DNA from: Bacillus alkalisoli
Lineage (GTDB): Bacteria; Bacillota; Bacilli; Bacillales; Bacillaceae_I
Direction: 5' to 3'
DNA: 64,000 nt
Assembly (NCBI RefSeq): GCF_002797415.1
Contig: NZ_KZ454944.1
Coordinates: 2,498,665-2,562,664 of the forward strand
The notes beneath the pieces were generated by a model. The model did not search any database. It saw only the letters and a program-made list of their open reading frames with translations, and had not been told where the DNA came from. Positions 37,483 through 48,342 of the stretch are shown here, in pieces. Made by a program: the position numbers and the translations under genes. Positions within the stretch are counted from its first letter, which is position 1, and every line of letters starts with the position of its first letter.

Positions 37483-37536
37483 TGTAAGCGCTTCCTTTGT
37501 TAACTAAATAATAATACATTAAATGTGTTATGTCAA
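37483..37536 (-). promoter_or_regulatory. SR1 promoter with overlapping cre site
   Basis: TTGACA-17-TATTAT on the - strand, the best sigma-A promoter in the window, with TGTAAGCGCTTCCT (37483-37496, + strand reading) just downstream. That word matches the CcpA consensus TGWAARCGYTWNCW at every position, so CcpA would block the start of transcription on preferred sugars. Confidence 0.85.
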
Positions 37537-37660
37537 TAACTAAATTGTATAACACATTTACATTTTTCGTGTTCATATTTTACTATATGTACTACATTTT
37601 CAATAAGAACAACTCGAAAAAAGTAGCACTCAAAGTTGAGTGCTACTTCTACCATCTACC

Positions 37661-37960
37661 TTACTCATATTGTTCTTGAAACGGTACTGCAGGAATGGCA
37701 CTTAAGAAAAACTCTGCTAAGTCTTCTGCTTCTTCTTTAGATTCTATACGGAATGCTTGCTGTAAGTGGTCTAAATCACTAATGTCTTTTGGATCGAGGA
37801 GAGTGGAGCGGCCAGTTTGCATACAAATAACGAGTGGTTTACCAAAAAATAAATTAGTATAAACTATTCCAAAATCATACCTTACTTCTTCCGTCGTGAA
37901 ACCAACAAAACGCACATTCACATTTTCTGACTCATCATACAATTTGTCAAATAAATTCAT
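37661..37960 (-). CDS. DUF3055 family protein
   Basis: 99 residues. LYDESENVNVRFVGF and the segment TTEEVRYDFGIVYTNLFFGKPLVICMQTGRSTLL are characteristic of DUF3055 (SAV0927-type) small cytosolic proteins of Bacillales. The acidic C-terminus ends EEQYE-like. Function unknown. GGAGG precedes ATG 37960. Monocistronic. Confidence 0.82.
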   Translation of the reverse strand: MNLFDKLYDESENVNVRFVGFTTEEVRYDFGIVYTNLFFGKPLVICMQTGRSTLLDPKDISDLDHLQQAFRIESKEEAEDLAEFFLSAIPAVPFQEQYE

Positions 37961-38109
37961 AGTAGGCCTCCTTTAAATTTATATTTTCAGAATATTATTA
38001 TAACTCAAACAACTTGTAAAAAGCAACTAATTCAACTAATATATTGTCAAATTCTTCTTACAAATGCTAGAATGATAATATTATTGGATTGAAATTAGGA
38101 GTGAATAAA

Positions 38110-38535
38110 ATGGCTAGCAGTGCTTATATTAACTTAGTTGAAAAGTCTACAAAGAAAACGATTACAATTGAAGATGTAAAAGAATTATTTAACTATTATA
38201 AAGAAATTACGTCAAAAACTGGTGAGCAACTATCTTGGGAATATGCCGAAACTGCTTTTCCATATGAATTAAAGGAAACTCCTGAAGGAAAAGGCACTTG
38301 GTTTTATTTAAAAGGAACAGAAGATCGATATAAGATGATTTTAGTTGGTGTTGGAACGCAAGACAAGGTGAATGAGGAAGAAGAATCACTTTCTTACATA
38401 CAAGTTACTCTACATGACCAATCTACTCATGGTGACAAAGGTAAGGCGAATGAGTTTAGCAAGTATCTTGCCAAGAAGCTAGAAGCTGAACTCAAGCTAT
38501 TCACTGGCAGTGTTATGTATTTTTATAAAAGATAA
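38110..38535 (+). CDS. DUF1885 family protein
   Basis: 141 residues from ATG 38110 after GGAGTG. The sequence AYINLVEKSTKKTITIEDVKELFNYYKEIT, GEQLSWEYAETAFPY and the later GDKGKANEFSKYLAKKLEAEL fit the DUF1885 family, known from a Geobacillus structure but without assigned function. No signal peptide. Convergent with the deacetylase gene. Confidence 0.8.
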   Translation: MASSAYINLVEKSTKKTITIEDVKELFNYYKEITSKTGEQLSWEYAETAFPYELKETPEGKGTWFYLKGTEDRYKMILVGVGTQDKVNEEEESLSYIQVTLHDQSTHGDKGKANEFSKYLAKKLEAELKLFTGSVMYFYKR

Positions 38536-38567
38536 GAAAAAGCGGCTAATGATAGCCGCTTTTTTAA
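38536..38567. terminator. Bidirectional terminator, DUF1885 gene / deacetylase gene
   Basis: Stem AAAAAGCGGCT-AATGAT-AGCCGCTTTTTT between convergent stop codons. Confidence 0.9.
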
Positions 38568-39463
38568 TTGTTTCCATAAATTCTAATTAACTTTGGATCA
38601 AGTATTTCATATCCTTTTTCTTGCAAACCGATAACAATACCCTCTAGAGCTTCATATGTCCATTCTCTGTCATGCATTAACAGGTTTGCTCCACTAGTTA
38701 GCAATGGCGTATTTACCATGATATCCGTTAACGTGTCCTTAGTTTTATAATCAATCTCCCAATCATAACCATATGTCCAATTCATTAACAACATGCCCTC
38801 TTCTTCCACTAACCGAGATGCATATTCCGTGTTCTGTCCAAAAGGAGCACGAAAGAATTTTGGTCTTTCTCCTAATACTTCTTCAATTAAATCATTAAGC
38901 CCTATTATCTCGGTATATTGTTCTTCCTCCGATAGATTACGTAATGATTTATGTGTCATTGTATGATTACCAATTTCAAAACCCATATTAAAAATTTCCT
39001 TTAATACTTGTTGTTCTTCTACCGTATCGATAAAGTGACCATTCACAAAGAAAATAGCCTTCACATTTAATTGTTTTAATGTGTTTGCCATTTCGAGCGC
39101 ATAGCGATCTGGTGCATCATCAATCGTTAGGAGAACCACATCTGGATTAGCATCTCCAATTGGTTTAAGCCCCCAATCTTTGTCTAGATAATATTCTGGC
39201 TCTATTTCGACTATAGGTTCATCTTTAATAACTCTATCTTCTTCTTTAACATTTCTTTCTTCTTCTTTAACATTTCTTTCTTCTTCTTTAACATTTCTAT
39301 CTTCTTCTTTAACATTTTCTTCTTTTGGCTCTTTATCTACTTCTTCCTTTTTTTCTTCTAAATTATTTTCATTCTCATTAGCTTGTACATTATCTTCTAG
39401 ATTATTTGTAGAACAAGCGGCAAGGAGGATGAGCAAAAGAAGTGACAGCATCCATTTTCGCAT
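38564..39463 (-). CDS. Lipid-anchored polysaccharide deacetylase with charged repeat stalk
   Basis: 299 residues from ATG 39463 behind GGGGG. Signal peptide and lipobox LILLAAC (Cys17); residues 25-85 form a highly charged linker with four 7-residue units NVKEE(D/E)R; the remainder is a NodB-type deacetylase: LTIDDAPDR (motif 1, both Asp), GNHTMTHKS (metal histidines), RAPFGQN (motif 3), DWEIDY and LLMHD (motif 5). It probably removes acetyl groups from peptidoglycan or a wall polysaccharide outside the membrane. The stalk would hold the domain away from the lipid anchor. Confidence 0.9.
   Translation of the reverse strand: MRKWMLSLLLLILLAACSTNNLEDNVQANENENNLEEKKEEVDKEPKEENVKEEDRNVKEEERNVKEEERNVKEEDRVIKDEPIVEIEPEYYLDKDWGLKPIGDANPDVVLLTIDDAPDRYALEMANTLKQLNVKAIFFVNGHFIDTVEEQQVLKEIFNMGFEIGNHTMTHKSLRNLSEEEQYTEIIGLNDLIEEVLGERPKFFRAPFGQNTEYASRLVEEEGMLLMNWTYGYDWEIDYKTKDTLTDIMVNTPLLTSGANLLMHDREWTYEALEGIVIGLQEKGYEILDPKLIRIYGNN
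39236..39318. repeat. 21-bp tandem repeat within the deacetylase gene
   Basis: Four nearly identical 21-base units with the word CTTCTTTAACATTTC, coding for NVKEEDR/NVKEEER. In-frame unit length means copy-number changes would alter the stalk without breaking the gene. Confidence 0.85.
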
Positions 39464-39855
39464 GGTTTTTCCCCCATATTTGTTTTTAAGTAATTTGGTT
39501 TTCCTAGCAATATATTTATGATACAAGCACGCTAACGATAAAAGCAACGGATTTTTTAGGAATTGATGTTTTTATACTTTTTATTATCACAAAACGAGAT
39601 AGGCATAAACAACTATAACACTCTCATATTTTTCATAAAAAACACGACAAAACACACAAAACTATTGATTACAAATTACTAATTATACTACACTAATTGA
39701 ATCAACACAGGCAAAATGAATTATTTATCTCTATTTTTCATTTATGTAACATTTAGATGACAAGTCACTTTTTTAAAAGTGTTCATGATAAAATTACACC
39801 GTAACATTACATACTAAATATAGATTACTTATAGAATGGAATCGGAGGATTGTTA
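39464..39855. other. 392-base intergenic region, divergent promoters
   Basis: AT-rich stretch between the deacetylase gene and the small lipoprotein gene. I see only weak promoter-like words (for example TATACT, TAAAAT) and no RNA structure or repeat. Confidence 0.5.
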
Positions 39856-40254
39856 ATGAAAGGAACTTTATTATGGGTGACTTTTTCTTTTTTCTTATTG
39901 TCATCTTGCGAAACTAAAGATACCACAAGTAACGTTCCATTTCCTGAAGATACGAAAACATTAGTCTTTTTTTCTGACGAATCAAACATACAGGATGAAA
40001 GTAGTTACTACGATGCATTACTAGATTTAAAGAAAACACATCCTACAGAAGTTTCCAATTTAAAAGTAATAAAAGTAACAGATGAACGACTATTATATAA
40101 ACAGTTTAATATAAAATCGGTACCTTCGTTAATTGTAGTAGAGCATAATGAAGTAATAACCTCTGTTGAAGGTGTTAAAAATAAAGATGATATCATAACA
40201 CCGATTCAGCAAGCACTAGGAAACTCAACCGTTGTATCAAATAACGAAGAATAA
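39856..40254 (+). CDS. Small lipoprotein with thioredoxin-like fold, in the place of slp
   Basis: 132 residues from ATG 39856, seven bases after GGAGG. Lipobox LLSSC (Cys16) then a thioredoxin-like domain: KTLVFFSDESNIQDESSYYDALLDL, a middle strand LKVIKVTDERLLYKQFNIKSVPSLIVVE with the cis-proline PS, and a C-terminal strand EVITSVEGVKNKDDI. No CxxC active site is present, so it is not a redox enzyme. Bacillus subtilis has the lipoprotein gene slp next to pdhD; this is probably its equivalent, but sequence identity is unverified. Confidence 0.72.
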   Translation: MKGTLLWVTFSFFLLSSCETKDTTSNVPFPEDTKTLVFFSDESNIQDESSYYDALLDLKKTHPTEVSNLKVIKVTDERLLYKQFNIKSVPSLIVVEHNEVITSVEGVKNKDDIITPIQQALGNSTVVSNNEE

Positions 40255-40289
40255 ACCTCAGCTAAAATAAGGCTGAGGTTTATTTTTTA
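40254..40289. terminator. Bidirectional terminator, small lipoprotein gene / pdhD
   Basis: Stem AACCTCAGC..GCTGAGGTT (9 bp) with T-runs on both sides. Confidence 0.85.
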
Positions 40290-40293
40290 TACT

Positions 40294-41706
40294 TTACTTT
40301 ACAATGTGAATAGGATTTCCCATAGCTACTTCTGCAGCTTCCATTGTAATTTCTCCAAGAGTTGGATGAGCATGAATTGTCATTGCAATGTCTTCAGCTG
40401 TCATACCAGCTTCAATTGCTAATCCAAGTTCTGCGATCATATCTGATGCACTTGCTCCCGCAATTTGTGCACCAATTATTAATCCATCTTCTTTACGTGT
40501 TATTAATTTCAAGAAACCATCTGTGTTGTTTAATGCTAATGCACGCCCGTTTGCAGCGAATGGGAACTTAGAAGCAAGTATTTCGATTCCTTCTGCTTTT
40601 GCCTCAGCCTCTGTATACCCTACAGAAGCTAATTCAGGTTCAGAGAATACTACCGCCGGAATTCCATGATAATCAATCTCTGCTGGGTGTCCAGCAATTG
40701 CTTCAGCTGCAATTTTACCTTCGTAAGAAGCTTTATGTGCAAGTGGAGGTCCTTCTACAATATCACCAATTGCATAGATGTTAGAAATATTAGTACGACA
40801 CTGCTTATCAATTTTAATAACACCACGGTCAGTCATTTCCACCCCAACTTGCTCTAGACCCATTTCATCCGTGTTTGGACGACGACCAACTGTTACTAAA
40901 ACATAATCTGCTTCGATTACTTTTTCTTCACCTTTTACTTCAATTGTAACTTTTACACCTTCAGCAGTTTCTTCTACACCTTTAGCCATCGCTTTAGTGA
41001 AAATTTCAACGTTACCTTTTTTCTTTAAGTTACGTTTTACAATGGAGCTCATTTGTTTCTCAAAGCCTGAAAGGATTTCGTCAGCTGCTTCTACGATTGT
41101 AACTTCTGTTCCAAAGTTAGCATATGCAGTACCTAACTCTGTCCCAATGTATCCTCCACCTATAACAATTAGCTTCTTAGGAATCTCTTCTAAAGCTAAT
41201 GCACCAGTAGAATCAATTACACGCTTTGTATATTTAAATGTTGGAATCTCGATTGGACGAGAACCTGTTGCAATAATACAGTTGTTAAACTTATATGTTT
41301 GTGCAGAGTTGTCATCCATAATACGGACTGTATTAGAGTCAACGAAGTAAGCCTCACCACTAACGATGTCAACTTTATTTCCTTTTAGAAGACCTTCTAC
41401 TCCACCAGTTAATTTATTTACTACACTTGACTTCCACTCTTGAACCTTTGTGAAATCAACAGAAACTTTTTCTGCTTTGATTCCCATATCTTCAGAATGT
41501 AATGCAGTTTCGTAACGGTGACCTGCAGAGATTAGAGCTTTAGAAGGAATACATCCTACGTTTAAACATACGCCACCTAAGTTTCCTCTTTCTACAATCG
41601 TTACTTTTTGGCCTAGTTGTGCAGCTCGAATCGCCGCAACATATCCACCAGGTCCTGCACCAATGACAAGCGTATCTACATCAATTGCAAAATCTCCTAC
41701 TACCAT
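40294..41706 (-). CDS. pdhD: Dihydrolipoyl dehydrogenase, pyruvate dehydrogenase E3 (PdhD)
   Basis: 470 residues. FAD/NAD-binding disulfide oxidoreductase that reoxidises the lipoyl arm of E2. FAD motif [19 protein letters not shown], redox-active disulfide [18 protein letters not shown] motif [12 protein letters not shown] and the active-site base region HAHPTLGE near the C-terminus are intact. It starts five bases after pdhC, so the two are tightly coupled. E3 is shared with 2-oxoglutarate and branched-chain complexes. Confidence 0.98.
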   Translation of the reverse strand: MVVGDFAIDVDTLVIGAGPGGYVAAIRAAQLGQKVTIVERGNLGGVCLNVGCIPSKALISAGHRYETALHSEDMGIKAEKVSVDFTKVQEWKSSVVNKLTGGVEGLLKGNKVDIVSGEAYFVDSNTVRIMDDNSAQTYKFNNCIIATGSRPIEIPTFKYTKRVIDSTGALALEEIPKKLIVIGGGYIGTELGTAYANFGTEVTIVEAADEILSGFEKQMSSIVKRNLKKKGNVEIFTKAMAKGVEETAEGVKVTIEVKGEEKVIEADYVLVTVGRRPNTDEMGLEQVGVEMTDRGVIKIDKQCRTNISNIYAIGDIVEGPPLAHKASYEGKIAAEAIAGHPAEIDYHGIPAVVFSEPELASVGYTEAEAKAEGIEILASKFPFAANGRALALNNTDGFLKLITRKEDGLIIGAQIAGASASDMIAELGLAIEAGMTAEDIAMTIHAHPTLGEITMEAAEVAMGNPIHIVK

Positions 41707-41711
41707 TTATA

Positions 41712-43061
41712 TTACGCCTCCATTAATAATAATTGTGGATCGTTCAATAGACGCTTAATATGGTTAAGCGCATTTTGTGCTGTAGCACCATCGATCATAC
41801 GATGATCAAAGCTTAATGATAAAGCTAATACCGGAGCTACTACAATCTCACCGTTTTTAACTACTGGTTTCTCAGCAATACGACCAATACCTAAAATAGC
41901 TACTTCAGGATGATTAATAACAGGCGTAAACCATTGTCCACCAGCTGAACCGATGTTTGTAATTGTGCAAGATGCACCTTTCATATCATCACCAGCTAAT
42001 TTCCCATCACGAGCTTTTCCAGCTAATTCGTTAATTTCATTAGAAATGGTGAAGATAGACTTACGGTCAGCATCTTTTACTACCGGAACTAATAATCCTT
42101 TATCCGTATCAGCTGCAATACCGATGTTGTAATAATGCTTGTGGATAATTTCATCCGTAGCGTCATCTAAAGATGTGTTTAAAGCTGGGAACTCACGTAA
42201 TGCAGAAGTTAGTGCTTTAACTACATATGGTAAGTAAGTTAATTTAATACCTTTATCTGCTGCAACATTTTTGAACTTTTTGCGGTGTGCAACTAATTCT
42301 GTTACATCGACTTCATCCATTAATGTAACGTGAGGTGCTGTATGTTTAGAGTTAACCATTGCTTTTGCAATAGCTTTACGAATACCGCTCATTTTCTCAC
42401 GAGTTTCTGGATATTGTCCTGCAGGGATAGGTTGTTTTGCAGGTTGTTTTTCTTCTTGTTTTACAGCTTCTGTAGTTGTAGTTGTTTCTTGTGCTACAGG
42501 TGCCTCAGTAGTTGTTGGACCAGCTAAAGATGCATCAATATCATCTTTTACAACACGACCATTTTTAGCAGAACCCGCTACTTGTCTAATATCTACACCT
42601 TTTTCACGAGCATACTTACGTACAGACGGCATAGCTATAACGCGACGGTTAGGGTCAACTTCAGCTTGAGCTACAGCAGCTGCACCTGTTTCTGCTTTCG
42701 GTTCTTCTTTTGGTGTTTCTTCTTTCTTTATTTCTTGACCAGCTTCAGCAGTTGCTTGTACTTGCGCTTCTTCTTTTGGCGCTTCATCTCCATGGTCACC
42801 TTTAAACTTAAGGTTTTCATAGCCTGGAGCATCAAATGTAATGATAGTTTGTCCAACAGTTGTTACTGTACCTTCTTCTACTTTTAGTTCTAGTACTTTC
42901 CCTTTAACAGGAGAAGGAATTTCAACAACCGCTTTATCATTTTGTACTTCCATTAACACGTCGTCTTCGTTTACTTCGTCACCAGGTTTTACGAACCACT
43001 TTACAATTTCACCTTCGTGGATACCTTCACCGATATCAGGCAATTTAAATTCAAATGCCAC
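41712..43061 (-). CDS. pdhC: Dihydrolipoamide acetyltransferase, pyruvate dehydrogenase E2 (PdhC)
   Basis: 449 residues. One lipoyl domain (1-80) with the lipoylated lysine in VQNDKAVVE; a flexible Ala/Glu/Pro/Lys linker; peripheral subunit-binding domain (about 145-180, [19 protein letters not shown]); second linker; catalytic domain with [10 protein letters not shown] carrying the catalytic His. The core of the complex, it transfers acetyl to CoA. A single lipoyl domain is usual for Bacillus. It follows pdhB after 88 bases that hold a hairpin. Confidence 0.98.
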   Translation of the reverse strand: MAFEFKLPDIGEGIHEGEIVKWFVKPGDEVNEDDVLMEVQNDKAVVEIPSPVKGKVLELKVEEGTVTTVGQTIITFDAPGYENLKFKGDHGDEAPKEEAQVQATAEAGQEIKKEETPKEEPKAETGAAAVAQAEVDPNRRVIAMPSVRKYAREKGVDIRQVAGSAKNGRVVKDDIDASLAGPTTTEAPVAQETTTTTEAVKQEEKQPAKQPIPAGQYPETREKMSGIRKAIAKAMVNSKHTAPHVTLMDEVDVTELVAHRKKFKNVAADKGIKLTYLPYVVKALTSALREFPALNTSLDDATDEIIHKHYYNIGIAADTDKGLLVPVVKDADRKSIFTISNEINELAGKARDGKLAGDDMKGASCTITNIGSAGGQWFTPVINHPEVAILGIGRIAEKPVVKNGEIVVAPVLALSLSFDHRMIDGATAQNALNHIKRLLNDPQLLLMEA

Positions 43062-43116
43062 CGTACTCAGCCTCCTACAATATAAGAATTATCTTTCGAT
43101 TCTTTATAACAATGGT

Positions 43117-43141
43117 AGGACCCCTTTAAAAAGAGGGCCCT
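43117..43141 (-). other. Intercistronic hairpin between pdhB and pdhC
   Basis: On the - strand AGGGCCCT..AGGGGTCCT forms an eight-pair stem with G-U pairs but no T-run follows. It may be a processing site or partial barrier setting the amount of E2/E3 relative to E1. Confidence 0.4.
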
Positions 43142-43149
43142 ATATATTA

Positions 43150-44127
43150 TTAAAATTCAATAACTTTTTTAGCAGTTTCAATTACATCCTTGTAGTTAGG
43201 TAACCATACACTCTCTGCTTGAGAGAATGGGAACACAGTATCAGGTGCAGCTACACGTAATACTGGAGCTTCAAGGCTAAGGATTGCACGATCGTTAATC
43301 TCTGCAACTACGTTTGCACCTACACCTGCTTGTTTTTGAGCTTCTTGTACAACAATTGCACGTCCTGTTTTTTCAACAGAAGCAATAATTGTATCAATAT
43401 CTAAAGGACTAACTGTACGAAGATCAACTACTTCAGCAGAAATTCCTTCTTTTTCTAACTCGTCAGCTGCTTTTAAGCACTCATGTACCATCGCTCCGTA
43501 AGTTACCATTGTAATGTCAGTACCTTCACGTTTTACATCTGCTTTACCAATTTCAATCGTGTACTCTTCTTCCGGTACTTCTTGACGGAATGAGCGATAT
43601 AATTTCATATGCTCTAAGAATATAACAGGGTCATTATCACGAATCGCCGCAATTAATAAACCTTTTGCATCATAAGGAGTTGCTGGAATAACAACTTTCA
43701 AACCAGGTTGTTGAGCAACAAGACCTTCTAAACTATCTGCGTGTAGCTCAGGTGTGTGAACTCCACCACCAAATGGAGAACGGATTGTAACTGGAGAAGT
43801 CCAACGACCGCCAGTACGGTAACGCATACGCGCTAACTGTCCACTTACCGAGTCCATTACTTCGTATACGAAACCGAAGAATTGGATTTCCATAACTGGA
43901 CGGAAACCAGTTACACCTAAACCTACTGCAAGACCACCAATACCAGACTCTGCTAGAGGTGTATCAAAAACTCTATCTTCTCCAAATTCAGCTTGTAGAC
44001 CTTCAGTAGCACGGAATACGCCTCCGTTATTACCTACGTCTTCTCCGAAAAGCAATACGTTTTCGTCGTTTTTTAATTCTGTGCGTAACGCATCAGTGAT
44101 CGCTTGAATCATTGTCATTTGCGCCAT
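43150..44127 (-). CDS. pdhB: Pyruvate dehydrogenase E1 beta subunit (PdhB)
   Basis: 325 residues. Pairs with PdhA as an alpha2beta2 tetramer that decarboxylates pyruvate with thiamine diphosphate. Typical segments are [16 protein letters not shown], the conserved glutamate in MEIQFFGF, and [10 protein letters not shown]. Four bases separate it from pdhA, whose ribosome binding site pattern it shares. Confidence 0.97.
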   Translation of the reverse strand: MAQMTMIQAITDALRTELKNDENVLLFGEDVGNNGGVFRATEGLQAEFGEDRVFDTPLAESGIGGLAVGLGVTGFRPVMEIQFFGFVYEVMDSVSGQLARMRYRTGGRWTSPVTIRSPFGGGVHTPELHADSLEGLVAQQPGLKVVIPATPYDAKGLLIAAIRDNDPVIFLEHMKLYRSFRQEVPEEEYTIEIGKADVKREGTDITMVTYGAMVHECLKAADELEKEGISAEVVDLRTVSPLDIDTIIASVEKTGRAIVVQEAQKQAGVGANVVAEINDRAILSLEAPVLRVAAPDTVFPFSQAESVWLPNYKDVIETAKKVIEF

Positions 44128-44130
44128 AGC

Positions 44131-45294
<1,164 letters not shown>

Positions 45295-45488
45295 TTACAC
45301 ACAAAATAGATTACCCAAAAACGATGTATAAAAGACATTTTTCTAAAAATGAGCTCCACAAAGTATTTGCTCGCTTAAATCTATTTTACGAATCGGAATT
45401 GAATAGAGTAGCGATAAAGAATGGATATACGAGAATAAAGTTCCCTTTATACAAAGTATATTAACAATACCAATCCCCTATCATTAAT

Positions 45489-45657
45489 CTGTATTAATAA
45501 CTATACCGGTAATATTAATACACTTTTTCAACAATTTCAAGTGTATAATACTTGCATAGAAATAGTCAATTACTTTGTTTCATAAAGTGTTTTATGTATG
45601 ATGAAACACAATATTTTAAAACCTGTATTAATACAATGTAACAACCTGTATTATAAG
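45489..45657. promoter_or_regulatory. pdhABCD promoter and repeated TGTATTAATACA palindromes
   Basis: On the - strand TTGAAA (45535-45540) and TAATAT (45512-45517) with a 17-base spacer form a sigma-A promoter about 270 bases before pdhA. TGTATTAATACA occurs perfectly at 45624-45635 and as 10-11 of 12 matches at 45489-45500 and 45511-45522, the latter on the -10; a half-match is at 45646-45657. Site spacing within each pair is about 21-22 bases. This suggests an operator for an unknown regulator. Confidence 0.5.
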
Positions 45658-45687
45658 AGACACATGTTATATTATAATAATTTTTAT

Positions 45688-45722
45688 AAAAAAAAACGCC
45701 AGCTGAGACAGCTGACGTTTAA
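45688..45722 (-). terminator. Terminator after ykyA
   Basis: On the - strand AACGTCAGCTG-TCT-CAGCTGGCGTT followed by seven or more T, 10 bases after the ykyA stop. Confidence 0.9.
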
Positions 45723-45729
45723 CAAGGTT

Positions 45730-46398
45730 TTAGTTTCTATATTCTACATCTAAACCGGCGTTTTGATAAAACGCAAATTTTTTATCATTATATTGTTCTG
45801 TGTATTCATTAAATTTATCGTTTAGTTCTTTTACATTGTTGTACGTTTCATTAATTTGTGTGATTTGAGTTTCTAATTGCTCTATTGTTAAATCTTCCTG
45901 TTGAAAAAGGTCATACAGTTGTAAGTCTAATTCTACTGCTTCCATATAATAATTGTATAATTCATCATAAACATTATATCTATTGTCCATAACTGAATAT
46001 AAATCTAGAGCCTCTTTTTTCAAGTCTTCATTTTCTAACTGGTCCATTACCTCTTTCACACTCGAAAATTGTTCTCTAGCACTCTCGATACTTTCACGCT
46101 CAGCAACTATGTGGTTTTTCCGCCCATTCACTACTTCCTGAGCCTCTTTTGCTAAAACGACAATTTGTTCGTACTCTTTCATCCCTAATTGAATAATTTG
46201 TTCATATAGTTCTTGTTCCTTTTGTTCTAACACTAACAAAGGCTCTTGTTGTTGTTCAAAACTAACTTCGAGTTCTACCACATTTTCTAATGTATTAAAA
46301 ATGACTTGTTCTGGTTGTTCTTTGTTAGATGTACACCCTACTAGTAATATGGATGAAACAAATAAAATTAAAGTAATTGTTTTTTTCCAATTGACCAC
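45730..46398 (-). CDS. ykyA: YkyA-like lipoprotein
   Basis: 222 residues from GTG 46398 after GGGGG. Lipobox SILLVGC (Cys21), then a long acidic coiled-coil rich in Glu/Gln (QVIFNTLENVVELEVSFEQQQEP and following heptads), the YkyA family in which the domain is tied to murein but the role is not settled. In Bacillus subtilis ykyA sits between pdhA and def as here. Exported and membrane-anchored. Confidence 0.88.
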   Translation of the reverse strand: MVNWKKTITLILFVSSILLVGCTSNKEQPEQVIFNTLENVVELEVSFEQQQEPLLVLEQKEQELYEQIIQLGMKEYEQIVVLAKEAQEVVNGRKNHIVAERESIESAREQFSSVKEVMDQLENEDLKKEALDLYSVMDNRYNVYDELYNYYMEAVELDLQLYDLFQQEDLTIEQLETQITQINETYNNVKELNDKFNEYTEQYNDKKFAFYQNAGLDVEYRN

Positions 46399-46616
46399 AA
46401 TAAATCCCCCTATCGTTATCACATCTTTTACTATAAATATTATTTCGACTTATTACAACATTTTTAGATAAATTGGAAAATTTGAGGATGAAATTTTTCT
46501 ATTAATATAATACTTAAGCTTGTCCAATTTAATGACTGCTATTTTTATTTTTATTAACTTTTTATAAGTTTCTTGATAAAATTAAGAAAAGGAACAAGAT
46601 AAGGAAGTGTGAAAAG

Positions 46617-47171
46617 ATGTTAACATATAAAGATATTATAAAAGAAGGTCATCCTTCTCTTCGTCAAGTTGCCGAAGAAGTATCATTGCCATTATCTGAA
46701 GAAAATAAGAAAATATTAATTTACATGTTAGATTATATACAAAATAGTCAAGATCATGAATTTGCTTCTAAGTATAACTTAAGACCGGGGATTGGTTTAG
46801 CTGCACCTCAAATTAATGTAACAAAAAGAATGTTAGTCGTTCATGTGAGAGACGAGCAGGATAAATTGCATAGTTACGCTTTAATAAATCCAAAAATTAT
46901 TAGCCATTCTGTTGAAAAAAGTTATTTAACTACAGGAGAAGGCTGTTTATCTGTTGAACGAGAAGTCCCTGGTCTAGTTCCTAGATATGCAAGGATTACT
47001 GTTAAGGGAGTAAATATAGAGGGAGAAGAAGTAAAGCTAAGAGTAAAAGGGTTACTTTCTATCGTTTTCCAACATGAAATTGACCATTTAAATGGAATTA
47101 TGTTTTATGACCACATTAACAAGGAAGACCCTTTCACTCCCCCTACTGGTGCTATTCCAATTGAAAGATAA
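46617..47171 (+). CDS. defB: Peptide deformylase (DefB/YkrB)
   Basis: 184 residues. Metalloenzyme that removes the formyl group from nascent proteins. All three motifs are present: GIGLAAPQI (motif 1), EGCLSV (motif 2, Cys metal ligand) and QHEIDHLNG (motif 3, HExxH). AAGGAAG precedes ATG 46617. Same place as defB/ykrB in Bacillus subtilis; a composite repeat element follows it. Confidence 0.97.
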   Translation: MLTYKDIIKEGHPSLRQVAEEVSLPLSEENKKILIYMLDYIQNSQDHEFASKYNLRPGIGLAAPQINVTKRMLVVHVRDEQDKLHSYALINPKIISHSVEKSYLTTGEGCLSVEREVPGLVPRYARITVKGVNIEGEEVKLRVKGLLSIVFQHEIDHLNGIMFYDHINKEDPFTPPTGAIPIER

Positions 47172-47492
47172 TGAAGAAGCTGGACAAATTTAAAATGGAA
47201 GAGGCCATTAGATCGAAATTATTGACCTTTGGGGCCTCTCCTTTTCATACTAAATGTTGAAGAAATGTATCTTGTTCGATAAATTTCTGAGACCAGGTGA
47301 ACTTCAGTCAGTCTTGTGAAGTTCATCTATGTTAAATTTTTAACGCTAAATGAACTTCATCAACCTTATGAAGTTCAACTACGATAAATCTTTAAGGCTA
47401 AATGAACTTCATCTGTTTCATGAAGTTCAACTTCACCTAATTTCTAAGGCAAGTTAAACCTCATTGGCTTTATGTTCCAATCTCTGTTTAAA
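47172..47492. repeat. Composite intergenic element with 52-bp palindromic units, second copy
   Basis: Same plan as 27757-28037: left end GAAGCTGGACAAA and right end TTCCAATCTCTG (decayed AGAGNCTGGGACA form), a GAGGCC..GGCCTC hairpin, then three full units at 47298, 47351 and 47403 and a partial one. Each unit carries the dyad TGAACTTCATNNNCTTATGAAGTTCA or a close form. Confidence 0.7.
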
Positions 47493-47497
47493 GTTTT

Positions 47498-48274
47498 TTA
47501 TTTAATTAGTCCAACAAGCTCTAAACCATGTTGAATTCCATTATCAGAAACATCTTTTGTTATGATGTTTGCAACTTTTTTTAACTCTTGATGAGAATTC
47601 CCCATAGCAACTCCAGTACCAACAAAACTTAACATCTCCAAGTCATTTAAACCATCGCCAAACGCATAAACATGTTCTTTTGGTATATTCATCTTTTCCA
47701 TCATACGCTGAATCCCTATTGCTTTTGATCCACCAAAAGGTAAAATATCAGTTGAATATTCATGCCAGCGAATGAAATGAAATTCTTTATAGTTTTCTTG
47801 ATATATATTTTCGTGTGGTTCCTCACAAAACAGCAAAGTTTGATAAATTTCACTTTCATTGTAAAAATGAGGATGTTGTTCAGGATGAACAAATTTCAAA
47901 CTACCTAAACTTTCGTGTATATAGGAATGATCATTTACATTCGCTTTCATTGTCTCTTCATTCATAAATATTAATGGATGTTCTTTTTTACGTGAAAAGT
48001 CCGTAAGGTGTATTAACCTTTCTTTACTTAGAGGATTGGTATAAATAACCTCTCCTTCAAAAACTACATACTGACCATTAAAACTTACAAAAGTTTCAAT
48101 ACCTAACTCTTTCCTTAAATCTTCGTACATGAAAGGTGCTCTACCTGTAGCTATTGCAACGTAAACTCCACTTTCTTGTAATTGCTTTATACTTTCTTTA
48201 GTCGAACTTGGCAGTTCCTTATTATGATCTAGCAACGTCCCATCTATATCAAAAAACACCACTTTTTTATCCAA
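47498..48274 (-). CDS. ykrA: Cof-type HAD phosphatase (YkrA)
   Basis: 258 residues. HAD superfamily, subfamily IIB: FFDIDGTLLDHN (catalytic Asp pair), AIATGRAPFMYEDL, GSKAIGIQRMM (Lys) and AFGDGLNDLEMLSFVG (Mg site). It removes phosphate from a small metabolite, probably a sugar phosphate or flavin precursor; the substrate is not known. I place the start at TTG 48274 after AGGTGG; GTG 48283 is also possible. Confidence 0.92.
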   Translation of the reverse strand: MDKKVVFFDIDGTLLDHNKELPSSTKESIKQLQESGVYVAIATGRAPFMYEDLRKELGIETFVSFNGQYVVFEGEVIYTNPLSKERLIHLTDFSRKKEHPLIFMNEETMKANVNDHSYIHESLGSLKFVHPEQHPHFYNESEIYQTLLFCEEPHENIYQENYKEFHFIRWHEYSTDILPFGGSKAIGIQRMMEKMNIPKEHVYAFGDGLNDLEMLSFVGTGVAMGNSHQELKKVANIITKDVSDNGIQHGLELVGLIK

Positions 48275-48342
48275 TATATCCACCTACTTTTAATAGTCAA
48301 TTGTGCTAAATTATACACTAGCTTTAAATTAAAGAAAATAAA

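Larger units (their letters stand above)
37221..37501 (-). ncRNA. sr1: Dual-function small RNA SR1 (encodes SR1P)
   Basis: From a sigma-A promoter (TTGACA 37531-37536, 17-base spacer, TATTAT 37508-37513) a transcript of about 275 bases runs to a strong terminator and contains the SR1P frame. In Bacillus subtilis SR1 lies between speA and pdhD, base-pairs with ahrC mRNA to block its translation, and is repressed by CcpN and CcpA on sugars. Both flanking genes are in this window. Here a perfect cre lies at about +5 to +18. Ends are estimated from the motifs. Confidence 0.85.

Noticed and set aside
42582-42887. Cysteine/phenylalanine-rich ORF opposite pdhC
   Set aside because: Shadow of the E2 linker coding sequence; the composition follows from GAA/GCT-rich codons on the other strand.
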